From positions 33,762-97,761 of the forward strand of contig DIDS01000011.1 of assembly GCA_002418265.1 (NCBI GenBank): a stretch of 64,000 nucleotides of DNA, read 5' to 3'. The notes under the pieces are model-generated. The model saw only the letters and a program-made list of their open reading frames with translations, ran no database searches and was not told the origin of the DNA. Shown piece after piece: positions 35,164 to 43,212 of this stretch. Position numbers and translations under genes: made by a program. The stretch comes from Acidimicrobiia bacterium UBA5794 (GTDB lineage: Bacteria > Actinomycetota > Acidimicrobiia > Spongiisociales > UBA5794). Numbering within the stretch: the first letter of the stretch is position 1; every line of letters starts with the position of its first letter.

Positions 35164-35241
35164 GTCCCTCCATGTCGCGACATCCACCGATCACAGGCTA
35201 CCCGCGGTTTGGCTATGCGCCGTTCATGAGACAATCCTGTG

Positions 35242-36252
35242 ATGTCGGTCCACCTTGTCACGAACGAACTGAGTCTGAGACATGTCACGCCACCGGGGCA
35301 TCCTGAACGACCGGCACGCGTGACGGCGGTCATTGACGCCATCAGGTCTTCAGAGCACCCCGTTGTCGAGGTTGAGGCTCCTGAAGTCGATATGAGCCTT
35401 CTTGCAACGATCCACGACACGACATACATTGATCGGATCAGAGCGTTTTGTGTTTCGGGGGGAGGAGCGTTGGACCCCGACACGTATGTGGTGCCAGCAT
35501 CGTGGGATGCAGCCATCCATGCCGCGGGGGCTGGCCCCGCGGCAGTCGATCGCTTGTGGAAGGGGTCAGGAACTGCCTTTGTCGCTGTGCGGCCTCCCGG
35601 GCACCACGCCGAACGGCATCAGGCCATGGGGTTCTGTTTGTTCAACAACATCGCAATCACTGCCTCCTACCTCCGTGCCCAGGGTGAGCGGGTTGCGATT
35701 GTCGATTGGGACGTACACCACGGAAACGGGACCCAGCGCTCGTTCTACGAGGATTCCGAGGTCTTGTATGTCTCACTTCACGAGTTCCCGTTCTTCCCCG
35801 GAACCGGCTGGGTGGATGAGGTCGGTACTGGCCCAGGTCGCGGCATGACCGTGAATGTCCCGATTCCGGCGGCCACCTCCGCAGCTTCGTTCCTGGCAGC
35901 ATTCCATCAGCTTGCCATGCCGCCCATCCGCCAGTTCGCACCATCGTGGATTCTGATCAGCAGTGGTTATGACGCCCACGTGCGTGACCCGCTCGGCGAG
36001 CTCAATCTCGAGTCAGTTCATTACGGGTGGATGGCGTCGGCCCTGGCCTCGGTCGTACCCCAGAATAGAATTGTGGCGTTTCTGGAGGGTGGATACGATC
36101 TGTCAGCGCTCGGGACGAGTGCCATAGCGACACTCACCGGGCTCATCGAGGGTGCCGAACCGACCGTTTGGCCAAGTGACATCACGGGATCGGCCGCCAA
36201 GACGGTCGGTATGGCTCGGGAGGCTATCTCGACATACTGGGATCTCTCGTAG
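35242..36252 (+). CDS. Histone deacetylase-family (HDAC/AcuC-like) zinc amidohydrolase
   Basis: 336 aa from ATG 35242 (GTG 35239 is the alternative). Zinc and catalytic motifs are intact: HHAERHQAMGFCLFNNIA with the tandem His, VDWDVHHGNGTQ (Asp and His ligands), and SSGYDAHVRDPLG with the second Asp. The C-terminal FLEGGYDLSALG loop is typical. Such enzymes deacetylate polyamines or protein lysines in bacteria; the substrate is not inferable. It is divergent from the GNAT gene, which makes an acetylation/deacetylation pair possible but unproven. Confidence 0.9.
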   Translation: MSVHLVTNELSLRHVTPPGHPERPARVTAVIDAIRSSEHPVVEVEAPEVDMSLLATIHDTTYIDRIRAFCVSGGGALDPDTYVVPASWDAAIHAAGAGPAAVDRLWKGSGTAFVAVRPPGHHAERHQAMGFCLFNNIAITASYLRAQGERVAIVDWDVHHGNGTQRSFYEDSEVLYVSLHEFPFFPGTGWVDEVGTGPGRGMTVNVPIPAATSAASFLAAFHQLAMPPIRQFAPSWILISSGYDAHVRDPLGELNLESVHYGWMASALASVVPQNRIVAFLEGGYDLSALGTSAIATLTGLIEGAEPTVWPSDITGSAAKTVGMAREAISTYWDLS

Positions 36253-36354
36253 CCAACGGCGCGACAAACCCAACGGGCGCGAACTTCATCAAGACTTCCG
36301 ACCAACCGGCCGATATCTCTTCTTGGGAATCGTGGAGTAGCGGAGGATTGCATC

Positions 36355-37443
36355 ATGTCGACCACACCAAGTCTTGAGGAGCTGCTCGAGCGTCTTCTAT
36401 CTCTGGGAGGCTCAGACCTCCACCTCAAGGTTGGATCGCCACCGACCTACCGGATCCATGGCGAATTGCAGATGGCCGACCTTCCGGCATTGTCGCCAGA
36501 TGAGACGAGCGAGTTGCTTGCGTCGATGTTGCCAACACACCTTGAGCCTCCATCGAGTGGCCGTGACGTCGATTTTGCATGGGGAAGGGCGAATCTTGGT
36601 CGTTTCCGTGTGACGAGCTATACCCAGCGTGGCTCGATCAACGTCGTGGTCCGGGCGGTCCCTGCCACGAGCGGCACGTTGGCCGATCTCGGGTTGCCAG
36701 AACCGATTACGAAGCTTGCCAACGAATTACAGGGCCTTGTGGTGGTGACCGGACCTGCGGGTTCGGGCAAGACGACAACGTGTGCGGCGATCATCGACTA
36801 CATCAACACCAATCGCAGAGCGAACATCATCACCCTTGAAGACCCAATTGAGGTCCTCCATCGGGACAAACAGTCCATTGTCAGTCAACGCGAGGTGGGC
36901 GTCGATATCGATTCCCTTTCGACGGGTCTCAGATCGGTTCTTCGCCAGGACCCCGATGTGATTTATCTCGGTGAGCTTCGCGATCGTGATTCGATCGAGG
37001 GTGCTCTCATAGCTGCTGAGACAGGGCATCTTGTGCTGACCACGATGTACACAACGGACGCTGTCGAGACCGTGCATCGCATTCTCGATTCGTTCCCCCC
37101 CTTCCTTGAGCGACGGATCAGACAGATGCTTGGCACGTCACTTCTCGCAATCGTTTCCCAGAGGCTGCTTCCCCGCAATGAGGGATCGGGAAGAGTGCCA
37201 GCCGTTGAGGTCATGCTCAACACCGAAGCGATCACCGAACGGCTCGTCGGAACCGAACCGATGGACACCCTGTACGAAACCATCGCAGAGGGTGCGTTCT
37301 ACGGGATGTGCACGCTTGATCAGGCGATCGTGAAACGGTACGAGGCCGGAGACGTGTCGTTCTCGGACGCCTTGATGTTTGTCGCTTCGCCTCGTGACTT
37401 CAAGGTTGCCACCGGTGCGCTCACCGGAGCGGCACCGCAGTAG
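36355..37443 (+). CDS. pilT: PilT/PilU-type retraction ATPase
   Basis: 362 aa. PilT hallmarks: N-terminal GGSDLHLKVGSPPTYRIHGEL, Walker A GPAGSGKT (133-140), Asp box LEDPIE (161-166), Walker B GELRD (206-210) and TGHLVLTT (His box, from 223). The second His of the His box, usually in TLHTN, is Met231 (TMYTTDA). The C-terminal AIRNLIRE motif is weak (AITERLVG). No other type IV pilus genes lie in the window, so its machine must be elsewhere, or it is an orphan ATPase. Confidence 0.88.
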   Translation: MSTTPSLEELLERLLSLGGSDLHLKVGSPPTYRIHGELQMADLPALSPDETSELLASMLPTHLEPPSSGRDVDFAWGRANLGRFRVTSYTQRGSINVVVRAVPATSGTLADLGLPEPITKLANELQGLVVVTGPAGSGKTTTCAAIIDYINTNRRANIITLEDPIEVLHRDKQSIVSQREVGVDIDSLSTGLRSVLRQDPDVIYLGELRDRDSIEGALIAAETGHLVLTTMYTTDAVETVHRILDSFPPFLERRIRQMLGTSLLAIVSQRLLPRNEGSGRVPAVEVMLNTEAITERLVGTEPMDTLYETIAEGAFYGMCTLDQAIVKRYEAGDVSFSDALMFVASPRDFKVATGALTGAAPQ

Positions 37444-37483
37444 CGAACCAACAACATCGGTAGGGCGTTCTACTCTTGCCGTC

Positions 37484-38098
37484 ATGGCGAGTTTCACGTG
37501 CCGCGATTGCGGCTCTTCCTTCCTTTTGTCTCAGGCGGTGCTTGACCGGTACCCCGGCTGGACGCCTCGTCAGTGCATGGATTGCCGTACACCGTCACGA
37601 AACTCCAAGGAAGCACCCAAGAAAAAAGGGGCGAAGCCGGTTGACGCAGGGGCGAAAGCCGACCCATCCACCGGCGTATTCACCGACGGGAGCTCGGTTC
37701 CGAATCCGGGCCCTGGCGGATGGGGCGCCGTGTACGTCGTCGATGGCAGGATCATCGCCGAAGCAAGTGGGTTCGATCCGGACACCACGAACAACCGAAT
37801 GGAACTCACGGCGCTCATCGAAGCGGCATCGCTGGTTCCCGATGGGGTTGAAACCACGATCTACTCGGATTCCCACCTTGCCGTGAACACCATCAACGAG
37901 TGGGCATCGGAATGGGAACGTCGGGGATGGAAACGCAAGAGCGGTCCCGTCGAGAATCTTGACCTTGTCAAGGCCGCCTACACGACATACAAGCGTCGCA
38001 AGGAACTCGATGTTGTGTGGATCAAGGCACATGTCGGATACACGTGGAACGAATACGCCGACGAACTTGCCAACGCGGCTCGAGAGGCCGGGGCATGA
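37484..38098 (+). CDS. rnhA: Ribonuclease HI with N-terminal zinc ribbon
   Basis: 204 aa from ATG 37484. The C-terminal domain (about 64-202) has the four catalytic acids D68 (FTDGSS), E107 (NRMELTA), D129 (YSDSHLA) and D193 (YADELAN). It degrades RNA in RNA-DNA hybrids. The first 40 residues hold two CxxC pairs (C6/C9 and C31/C34), a zinc-ribbon-like module, followed by a Lys-rich linker; most RNases HI lack this. The stop overlaps the cca ATG. Confidence 0.9.
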   Translation: MASFTCRDCGSSFLLSQAVLDRYPGWTPRQCMDCRTPSRNSKEAPKKKGAKPVDAGAKADPSTGVFTDGSSVPNPGPGGWGAVYVVDGRIIAEASGFDPDTTNNRMELTALIEAASLVPDGVETTIYSDSHLAVNTINEWASEWERRGWKRKSGPVENLDLVKAAYTTYKRRKELDVVWIKAHVGYTWNEYADELANAAREAGA

Positions 38099-39492
38099 CG
38101 AGAGACCGCTTTCGAGAGATCCTTACTCCCGAGATCCGTGCGCTCGCAAAACTGTTTGCGGACGAGGGACACGAGTTGTACCTCGTTGGTGGATCGGTTC
38201 GCGACGTGCTGCTTGAGAGGGATGTCTCGGACCTTGACTTCACCACGAGGGCACGCCCGGACGACATCGAACGCATCGGTGATATATGGGCGTCGTCGCT
38301 GTTTCTCGCCGGCAAGGACTTTGGAACCATTGGATTGGTCCACGACGGACAGGTACATGAGATCACAACTTTTCGCTCGGAGGTGTATCGAGGAGATTCG
38401 CGAAAGCCCTCGGTGACCTACGGCGACAGCCTTACGGATGATCTGTCACGCAGGGATTTCACGGTGAACGCGATGGCACTTCTCGTGCCGACCGGCGCAG
38501 ATGAAGACCCCCTGATGGAAGACCCCTACGACGGCCTCACCGATCTCATGGCCGGCGTGCTGCGAACTCCAGGCCCTCCCGAGGAGCTGTTCTCCGATGA
38601 CCCGTTGCGCATGCTGCGGCTGTTTCGTTTCATGTCGACGCTCGGTTTCACTCCCGATCCTGCAGCTTTGAGGGCAGTTGCTGACATGGCAGATCGGCTC
38701 GAGATCATCTCTGCGGAGAGGATCCGAGCCGAATTCGACAAGTTGATGGTCGGGGCCCAGGTCGTGCCAGCGCTCGAGGCGCTGATTGAAAGCGGCCTCG
38801 CGGACTACTTCATTCCCGAAATTCCAGCCCTTGCCGTTGAGCAGGATCCGGTCCATCGGCACAAGGACGTGCTTGCCCACACGATTGCTGTTGTTGGGAA
38901 GACCGACAAGGATCGGGACAATCCCAGACTGGAGGTTCGACTTGCAGCGTTGTTCCACGACATCGGTAAACCAGCAACGCGCGAGTTTGGAAAAGGAGGG
39001 GTGTCGTTTCATCACCACGAGGTCGTCGGGGCGCGTATGGCCCGAAAAAGAATGAAGGCGCTGCGCTATCCCAAACACGTGATCGAAGATGTTGGGAACC
39101 TCGTGTTTCTCCATATGCGGCCTCACACCTACAAGATGGGCTGGACCGATGCCGCTGTTCGTCGTTACGTCCGCGATGCGGGGCCACTGCTCGACCAACT
39201 CAACGAGCTTGTCCGCTGTGATGTGACCACTCGCAACAAGCAACTTGCGCGCTCAATCTCGCGCCGTATTGATGAACTTGAGGAGCGCATTGTGTTCCTC
39301 CGCGAGCAGGAGGAACTTGACTCACTGCGTCCTCCGATCGACGGCAACCAGGTCATGGAGTACCTCGGGTTGGAACCATCTCGCGAGGTTGGTCGCATCA
39401 TGAACATGCTCCTTGAGAAACGCATCGAGGACGGCCCCTACTCCGAAGAAGAAGCCTTCGCCATCCTGGACGACTGGAATACGGGCGAGTGA
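38095..39492 (+). CDS. cca: CCA-adding tRNA nucleotidyltransferase with HD domain
   Basis: 465 aa from ATG 38095 (ATGA overlap with rnhA), not the upstream in-frame start. The nucleotidyltransferase signature LVGGSVRDVLLERDVSDLDF (residues about 26-45) is followed by LSRRDFTVNAMALL and RMLRLFRFMSTLGF. An HD domain (HRHKDVLAHTIAV, LAALFHDIGKPATRE) is in the second half. It adds or repairs the tRNA 3' CCA end. Position next to the sigM-trx region matches mycobacterial pcnA. Confidence 0.93.
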   Translation: MTRDRFREILTPEIRALAKLFADEGHELYLVGGSVRDVLLERDVSDLDFTTRARPDDIERIGDIWASSLFLAGKDFGTIGLVHDGQVHEITTFRSEVYRGDSRKPSVTYGDSLTDDLSRRDFTVNAMALLVPTGADEDPLMEDPYDGLTDLMAGVLRTPGPPEELFSDDPLRMLRLFRFMSTLGFTPDPAALRAVADMADRLEIISAERIRAEFDKLMVGAQVVPALEALIESGLADYFIPEIPALAVEQDPVHRHKDVLAHTIAVVGKTDKDRDNPRLEVRLAALFHDIGKPATREFGKGGVSFHHHEVVGARMARKRMKALRYPKHVIEDVGNLVFLHMRPHTYKMGWTDAAVRRYVRDAGPLLDQLNELVRCDVTTRNKQLARSISRRIDELEERIVFLREQEELDSLRPPIDGNQVMEYLGLEPSREVGRIMNMLLEKRIEDGPYSEEEAFAILDDWNTGE

Positions 39493-39564
39493 AACGAGCC
39501 AGGGGGGCGTGTGAGCTGTAAGCCGAAAGCTGAAAGCTCCATTGACACTACCCACATTGAACCT

Positions 39565-39596
39565 TATGTATATGCATAGCCGGATGCATATACGTA
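39565..39596. promoter_or_regulatory. ARG-box-like operator upstream of argC
   Basis: Inverted repeat with arms TATGTATATGCAT (39565-39577) and ATGCATATACGTA (39584-39596), 12 of 13 positions symmetrical, spacer AGCCGG. AT-rich paired TGCATA half-sites match ArgR operators. The site overlaps the putative argC promoter, which suits repression by ArgR encoded in the same cluster. Confidence 0.72.
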
Positions 39597-39600
39597 TACT
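39595..39600 (+). promoter_or_regulatory. Putative -10 element of argC (leaderless transcript)
   Basis: TATACT lies six bases before the argC ATG at 39607, so transcription would start at or next to the ATG. No Shine-Dalgarno sequence is present in the six bases between. A -35 is not evident. The transcript would be leaderless if this is right. Confidence 0.55.
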
Positions 39601-39606
39601 GATCCG

Positions 39607-40638
39607 ATGACAACCACTGCAGCTGTGATCGGGGCCTCGGGGTATGGGGGCGGTGAGCTCGTTCGCTTCCTTGACGCCCATCCCGAGTTCTCTACAGAAA
39701 TCCTCGGAGCACATTCCAAGGCTGGCGCGACACTCGGAGAGGTGCATCCGCACCTGTCAGGTGGCGACCGTGAGCTGGTGTCGTTCGAGCCCGACAAGTT
39801 CTCCGAGGTTGACGTCGTGTTTCTTGCCCTGCCTCACGGGGCATCGGCGGAGCCGGCAATGCAGTTGCTCGAACGTGGCGTCAAGGTCGTGGATCTCGGA
39901 AGCGACTTCCGGCTTGCGACTCCGCAGCGATATCGAGAGGCGTACGGTGTTGAACATCCGTATCCCGATCAGCTCGGTGAATGGGCGTACGGAATTCCGG
40001 AGTTGTTCGCTGATGCGATTGCAGCGTCAGACCGCGTTTCGGCACCGGGGTGCTATCCGACGTCGGCTGTTCTTGCGATCGCTCCGATCGCAGCCGCAGG
40101 GCTGATCGATCACGATGGCATCGTGGTCGACGCGCTTTCTGGCGTCTCGGGCGCCGGACGGGGGGTGTCAGAGGCAACTTCGTTCGGGGCGATCGACGAG
40201 TCGGTCAAGGCATACAAGATCCTCGAACACCGCCATCAGCCCGAGATGATCCAGGCCGTAGACGCCTACGCCGGCGCTCCCGTCGAACTCGTTTTCACAC
40301 CCCACCTGGTACCGATGCAACGAGGGATTCTCTCGACGATGTACATGATGGCGACCGAAGGTACGGCAATTGACGACATTCACACGGCATTCGACAAGGC
40401 GTACGCTGATCAGCCGTTCGTTCGCCTGAGCGGGGTACCTCCCGAAACCCGGTGGGTGGTCGGTTCGAACAACGCCCTCGTCTCGTACCACCTCGACGAA
40501 GTTTCGCGGCGACTCATAGCGGTGTGTGCGATCGACAACCTGGTCAAGGGTGCTGCCGGTCAAGCTGTCCAGTGTGCAAATCTCATGTTCGGATTCGACC
40601 AAGCATCCGGACTCCCAACGGAAGGGTGGATGCCATGA
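39607..40638 (+). CDS. argC: N-acetyl-gamma-glutamyl-phosphate reductase
   Basis: 343 aa. NADP-binding start TTAAVIGASGYGGGELVRF, catalytic Cys in VSAPGCYPTSAVLAI, and GVSGAGRGVSEATSF. It makes N-acetylglutamate semialdehyde, the third step of arginine synthesis. First gene of the arg operon; the stop overlaps argB. Confidence 0.96.
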   Translation: MTTTAAVIGASGYGGGELVRFLDAHPEFSTEILGAHSKAGATLGEVHPHLSGGDRELVSFEPDKFSEVDVVFLALPHGASAEPAMQLLERGVKVVDLGSDFRLATPQRYREAYGVEHPYPDQLGEWAYGIPELFADAIAASDRVSAPGCYPTSAVLAIAPIAAAGLIDHDGIVVDALSGVSGAGRGVSEATSFGAIDESVKAYKILEHRHQPEMIQAVDAYAGAPVELVFTPHLVPMQRGILSTMYMMATEGTAIDDIHTAFDKAYADQPFVRLSGVPPETRWVVGSNNALVSYHLDEVSRRLIAVCAIDNLVKGAAGQAVQCANLMFGFDQASGLPTEGWMP

Positions 40639-41537
40639 CCGGTCATTCGGTTCCATCGCCAGTCAAGCCCCGTATCGCATCGACCATGGGCAAGGCAGGC
40701 ATCTTTTCAGAGGCTCTCCCGTTCATCCGACGCTTCCGCGGGACAACCGTGGTCGTCAAGTACGGCGGCTCAGCCATGGTCGATGATGCCTTGCGTGAGA
40801 GCTTCGCCGACGATGTGGCGATGCTCCACTTTGCCGGTATCAAGGTGATCATCGTCCATGGGGGCGGTCCACACATCTCACGGGCGATGGGACAGCGCGG
40901 CATGGAGCCCCAGTGGATCGAGGGTCTTCGCGTGACTGACGATGAGACTATCCGTGTCGTCCAGGCCACCCTTGTCGGCGAGATCAATCCGGACATCGTT
41001 CGGCTCGTAAACAATCACGGGTCGGTCGCAACCGGCGTGTCAGGGCTTGATGCCAACCTCTTTGTTGCTGAGCCCCAAGACAAGCGTCTCGGTTTCGTTG
41101 GAAAGATCAAAGAGGTCAATGTCGGCATCATTGAAGGCCTTCAGGCACAGGGCTATGTCCCTGTTGTCGCCCCCATTGCACGGGGGGAGGACGGCAAGAC
41201 GTACAACCTCAACGCTGATACGGCGGCCGGTGCCCTTGCTGCCGCCATAGGTGCATCCAAACTTGTGTTTCTCACCGATGTTGAGGGCCTCTACCGTGAC
41301 TTCGGCGATGATTCAAGCTTGATTTCTCGGATCACCACAGCCGATCTCTTGAAGTTTGTCGACTCCGGTGCGGCCTCGGCTGGGATGGTTCCCAAGATCC
41401 GGGCAAGCCTTGCCGCCATCGAAGGCGGCGTGCAGCAGGTCCACATTCTCGATGGCCGCATTCAGCATTCGCTTCTGCTTGAGATCTTCACACCTGAGGG
41501 GATCGGCACGATGGTCACACCGGGCAGCGCCGTATGA
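40635..41537 (+). CDS. argB: Acetylglutamate kinase
   Basis: 300 aa from ATG 40635 (ATGA overlap; GAAGGGTGG upstream). Amino-acid kinase motifs VVVKYGGSAM, VHGGGPHISRAM, and KLVFLTDVEGLYRD. An N-terminal helix ahead of VVVKYGG is the kind seen in arginine-inhibited hexameric enzymes. It phosphorylates N-acetylglutamate. Stop overlaps argR. Confidence 0.96.
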   Translation: MTGHSVPSPVKPRIASTMGKAGIFSEALPFIRRFRGTTVVVKYGGSAMVDDALRESFADDVAMLHFAGIKVIIVHGGGPHISRAMGQRGMEPQWIEGLRVTDDETIRVVQATLVGEINPDIVRLVNNHGSVATGVSGLDANLFVAEPQDKRLGFVGKIKEVNVGIIEGLQAQGYVPVVAPIARGEDGKTYNLNADTAAGALAAAIGASKLVFLTDVEGLYRDFGDDSSLISRITTADLLKFVDSGAASAGMVPKIRASLAAIEGGVQQVHILDGRIQHSLLLEIFTPEGIGTMVTPGSAV

Positions 41538-41995
41538 GGGCAGACACCCTGACGCGTCGCAGAACCATCCGTTCGATGCTCGCGTCGACGACGATTCAGA
41601 CACAGGCCGAGATCAAGCGTCATCTCGCTGAGCGGGGGTTCAACGTTACCCAAGCCACGATTTCACGGGATCTCGATGCCGTGGGTGCCGTACGGGTCAA
41701 GGCGGATGGGCAGAGTGTGTATCGGCTCGGTGAGGTATCCGATGATGACGATTCGAGAGTTGCTCTCCATGCGGCCTTCGACGAGTTTGTCGAAAGCATC
41801 GCCATCTCGGGCAATCTGATCATCCTCAAGGTGCCACCGGGGGCGGCGCATCTGGTGGCGAGCCGAGTGGATGGCGCAGCGATTGATGGGGTTCTTGGAT
41901 CGGTTGCCGGGGATGACACCATCCTCGTCATTGCTGATGAGATTGTCGGTGCCGAAAAAGTTTCCGCACGATTGGAAGGAACGAACGGGCGATGA
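41534..41995 (+). CDS. argR: Arginine repressor
   Basis: 153 aa. N-terminal winged helix with TIQTQAEIKRHLAERGFNVTQATISRDL, C-terminal oligomerisation and arginine-binding domain with GAAHLVASRVDGA and GSVAGDDTILVIA. It represses the arg genes when arginine is bound; the operator is probably at 39565-39596. Overlaps both neighbours by four bases. Confidence 0.95.
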   Translation: MRADTLTRRRTIRSMLASTTIQTQAEIKRHLAERGFNVTQATISRDLDAVGAVRVKADGQSVYRLGEVSDDDDSRVALHAAFDEFVESIAISGNLIILKVPPGAAHLVASRVDGAAIDGVLGSVAGDDTILVIADEIVGAEKVSARLEGTNGR

Positions 41996-43209
41996 AGCGA
42001 GATATCAAAAAGGTCGTACTCGCCTACAGCGGGGGGCTTGACACGTCGGTCATTCTCAGATGGATCATCGAGGAGTACGGGGCGGAGGTTGTTGCCTATA
42101 CGGCCGATGTCGGACAAGGCGAGGAGACGGAGGAGGCCAGGGTCAAGGCGCTCGAGACCGGAGCGGTCGAGGCGATCTGTGAGGACCTGACCGAGGAGTT
42201 TGTCACCGATTACGTCTTTCCGGCGTTTCGGGCATCATCGCTGTACGAGGGTTACTACCTCATGGGGACTTCCCTTGCGCGACCGGTGATATCCAAAGGG
42301 TTGGTTCGAGCCGCGATCGAGACCGGTGCAGACGCGATCGCCCACGGGGCCACCGGAAAGGGGAACGATCAGGTCCGATTTGAGCTATCGGCGTATGCTC
42401 TCAAGCCCGACATCAAGATCATTGCCCCGTGGCGGGAATGGGATCTGAAGGGCAGAGCCGATTGTGTCGCGTATGCAGAGGCGCACGGGATCCCAACGCC
42501 GGTGACTGCCGAAAAGCCATACTCGATGGACGCAAACCTCCTCCACATCTCATATGAGGGTGGAGTTCTTGAGGATCCATGGACCGGACCGCCACCAAAC
42601 ATGTTCAAGATGACTGTTGATCCGATCGATGCCCCCGATGAACCTGAGTATGTGACGGTTGGGTACGAGGCCGGCGATCCAGTGTCTGTCAACGGTGTCC
42701 GTCTCGCCCCCCAAGCGCTGTTGACCAAGCTCAACGAGATCGGCGGCAAGCATGGTGTTGGCAGGGTCGACATCGTCGAGAACCGCTTCGTCGGGATGAA
42801 GTCACGTGGCGTCTATGAGACACCGGGGGGGACGATCATGTATCACGCTCACCGTGCCGTCGAATCTCTGACACTTGACAGGGAGGTTGCACACCTGCGC
42901 GATGAACTCTCGACTCGGTACGCCGAGATGGTCTACAACGGGTTCTGGTTCGCACCCGAGCGTGAGGCTCTTCAGCATTTCATGGACGATCTCCAGAAAC
43001 CGGTGACCGGAGAGGCCCGTATCAAGCTCTACAAAGGTCAGGCGATCATCGATGGTCGTCGATCCGATACGCATGCACTCTACGACGAGGCAACCGTCAC
43101 TTTTGAAGCCGACGAGGTGTACAACCAGGCCGATGCGGAGGGCTTCATACGTCTGCAGTCTCTGCGGCTACGAACGTTTGCGGAGAAGCGTCTCGGCGAA
43201 GGGGAGTAG
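41992..43209 (+). CDS. argG: Argininosuccinate synthase
   Basis: 405 aa. ATP-pyrophosphatase P-loop VLAYSGGLDTSVIL (residues about 8-21), then ADVGQGEE, HGATGKGNDQVRFEL and IAPWREW. It joins citrulline and aspartate with ATP. Three bases separate it from argH. Confidence 0.97.
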   Translation: MKRDIKKVVLAYSGGLDTSVILRWIIEEYGAEVVAYTADVGQGEETEEARVKALETGAVEAICEDLTEEFVTDYVFPAFRASSLYEGYYLMGTSLARPVISKGLVRAAIETGADAIAHGATGKGNDQVRFELSAYALKPDIKIIAPWREWDLKGRADCVAYAEAHGIPTPVTAEKPYSMDANLLHISYEGGVLEDPWTGPPPNMFKMTVDPIDAPDEPEYVTVGYEAGDPVSVNGVRLAPQALLTKLNEIGGKHGVGRVDIVENRFVGMKSRGVYETPGGTIMYHAHRAVESLTLDREVAHLRDELSTRYAEMVYNGFWFAPEREALQHFMDDLQKPVTGEARIKLYKGQAIIDGRRSDTHALYDEATVTFEADEVYNQADAEGFIRLQSLRLRTFAEKRLGEGE

Positions 43210-43212
43210 CTG

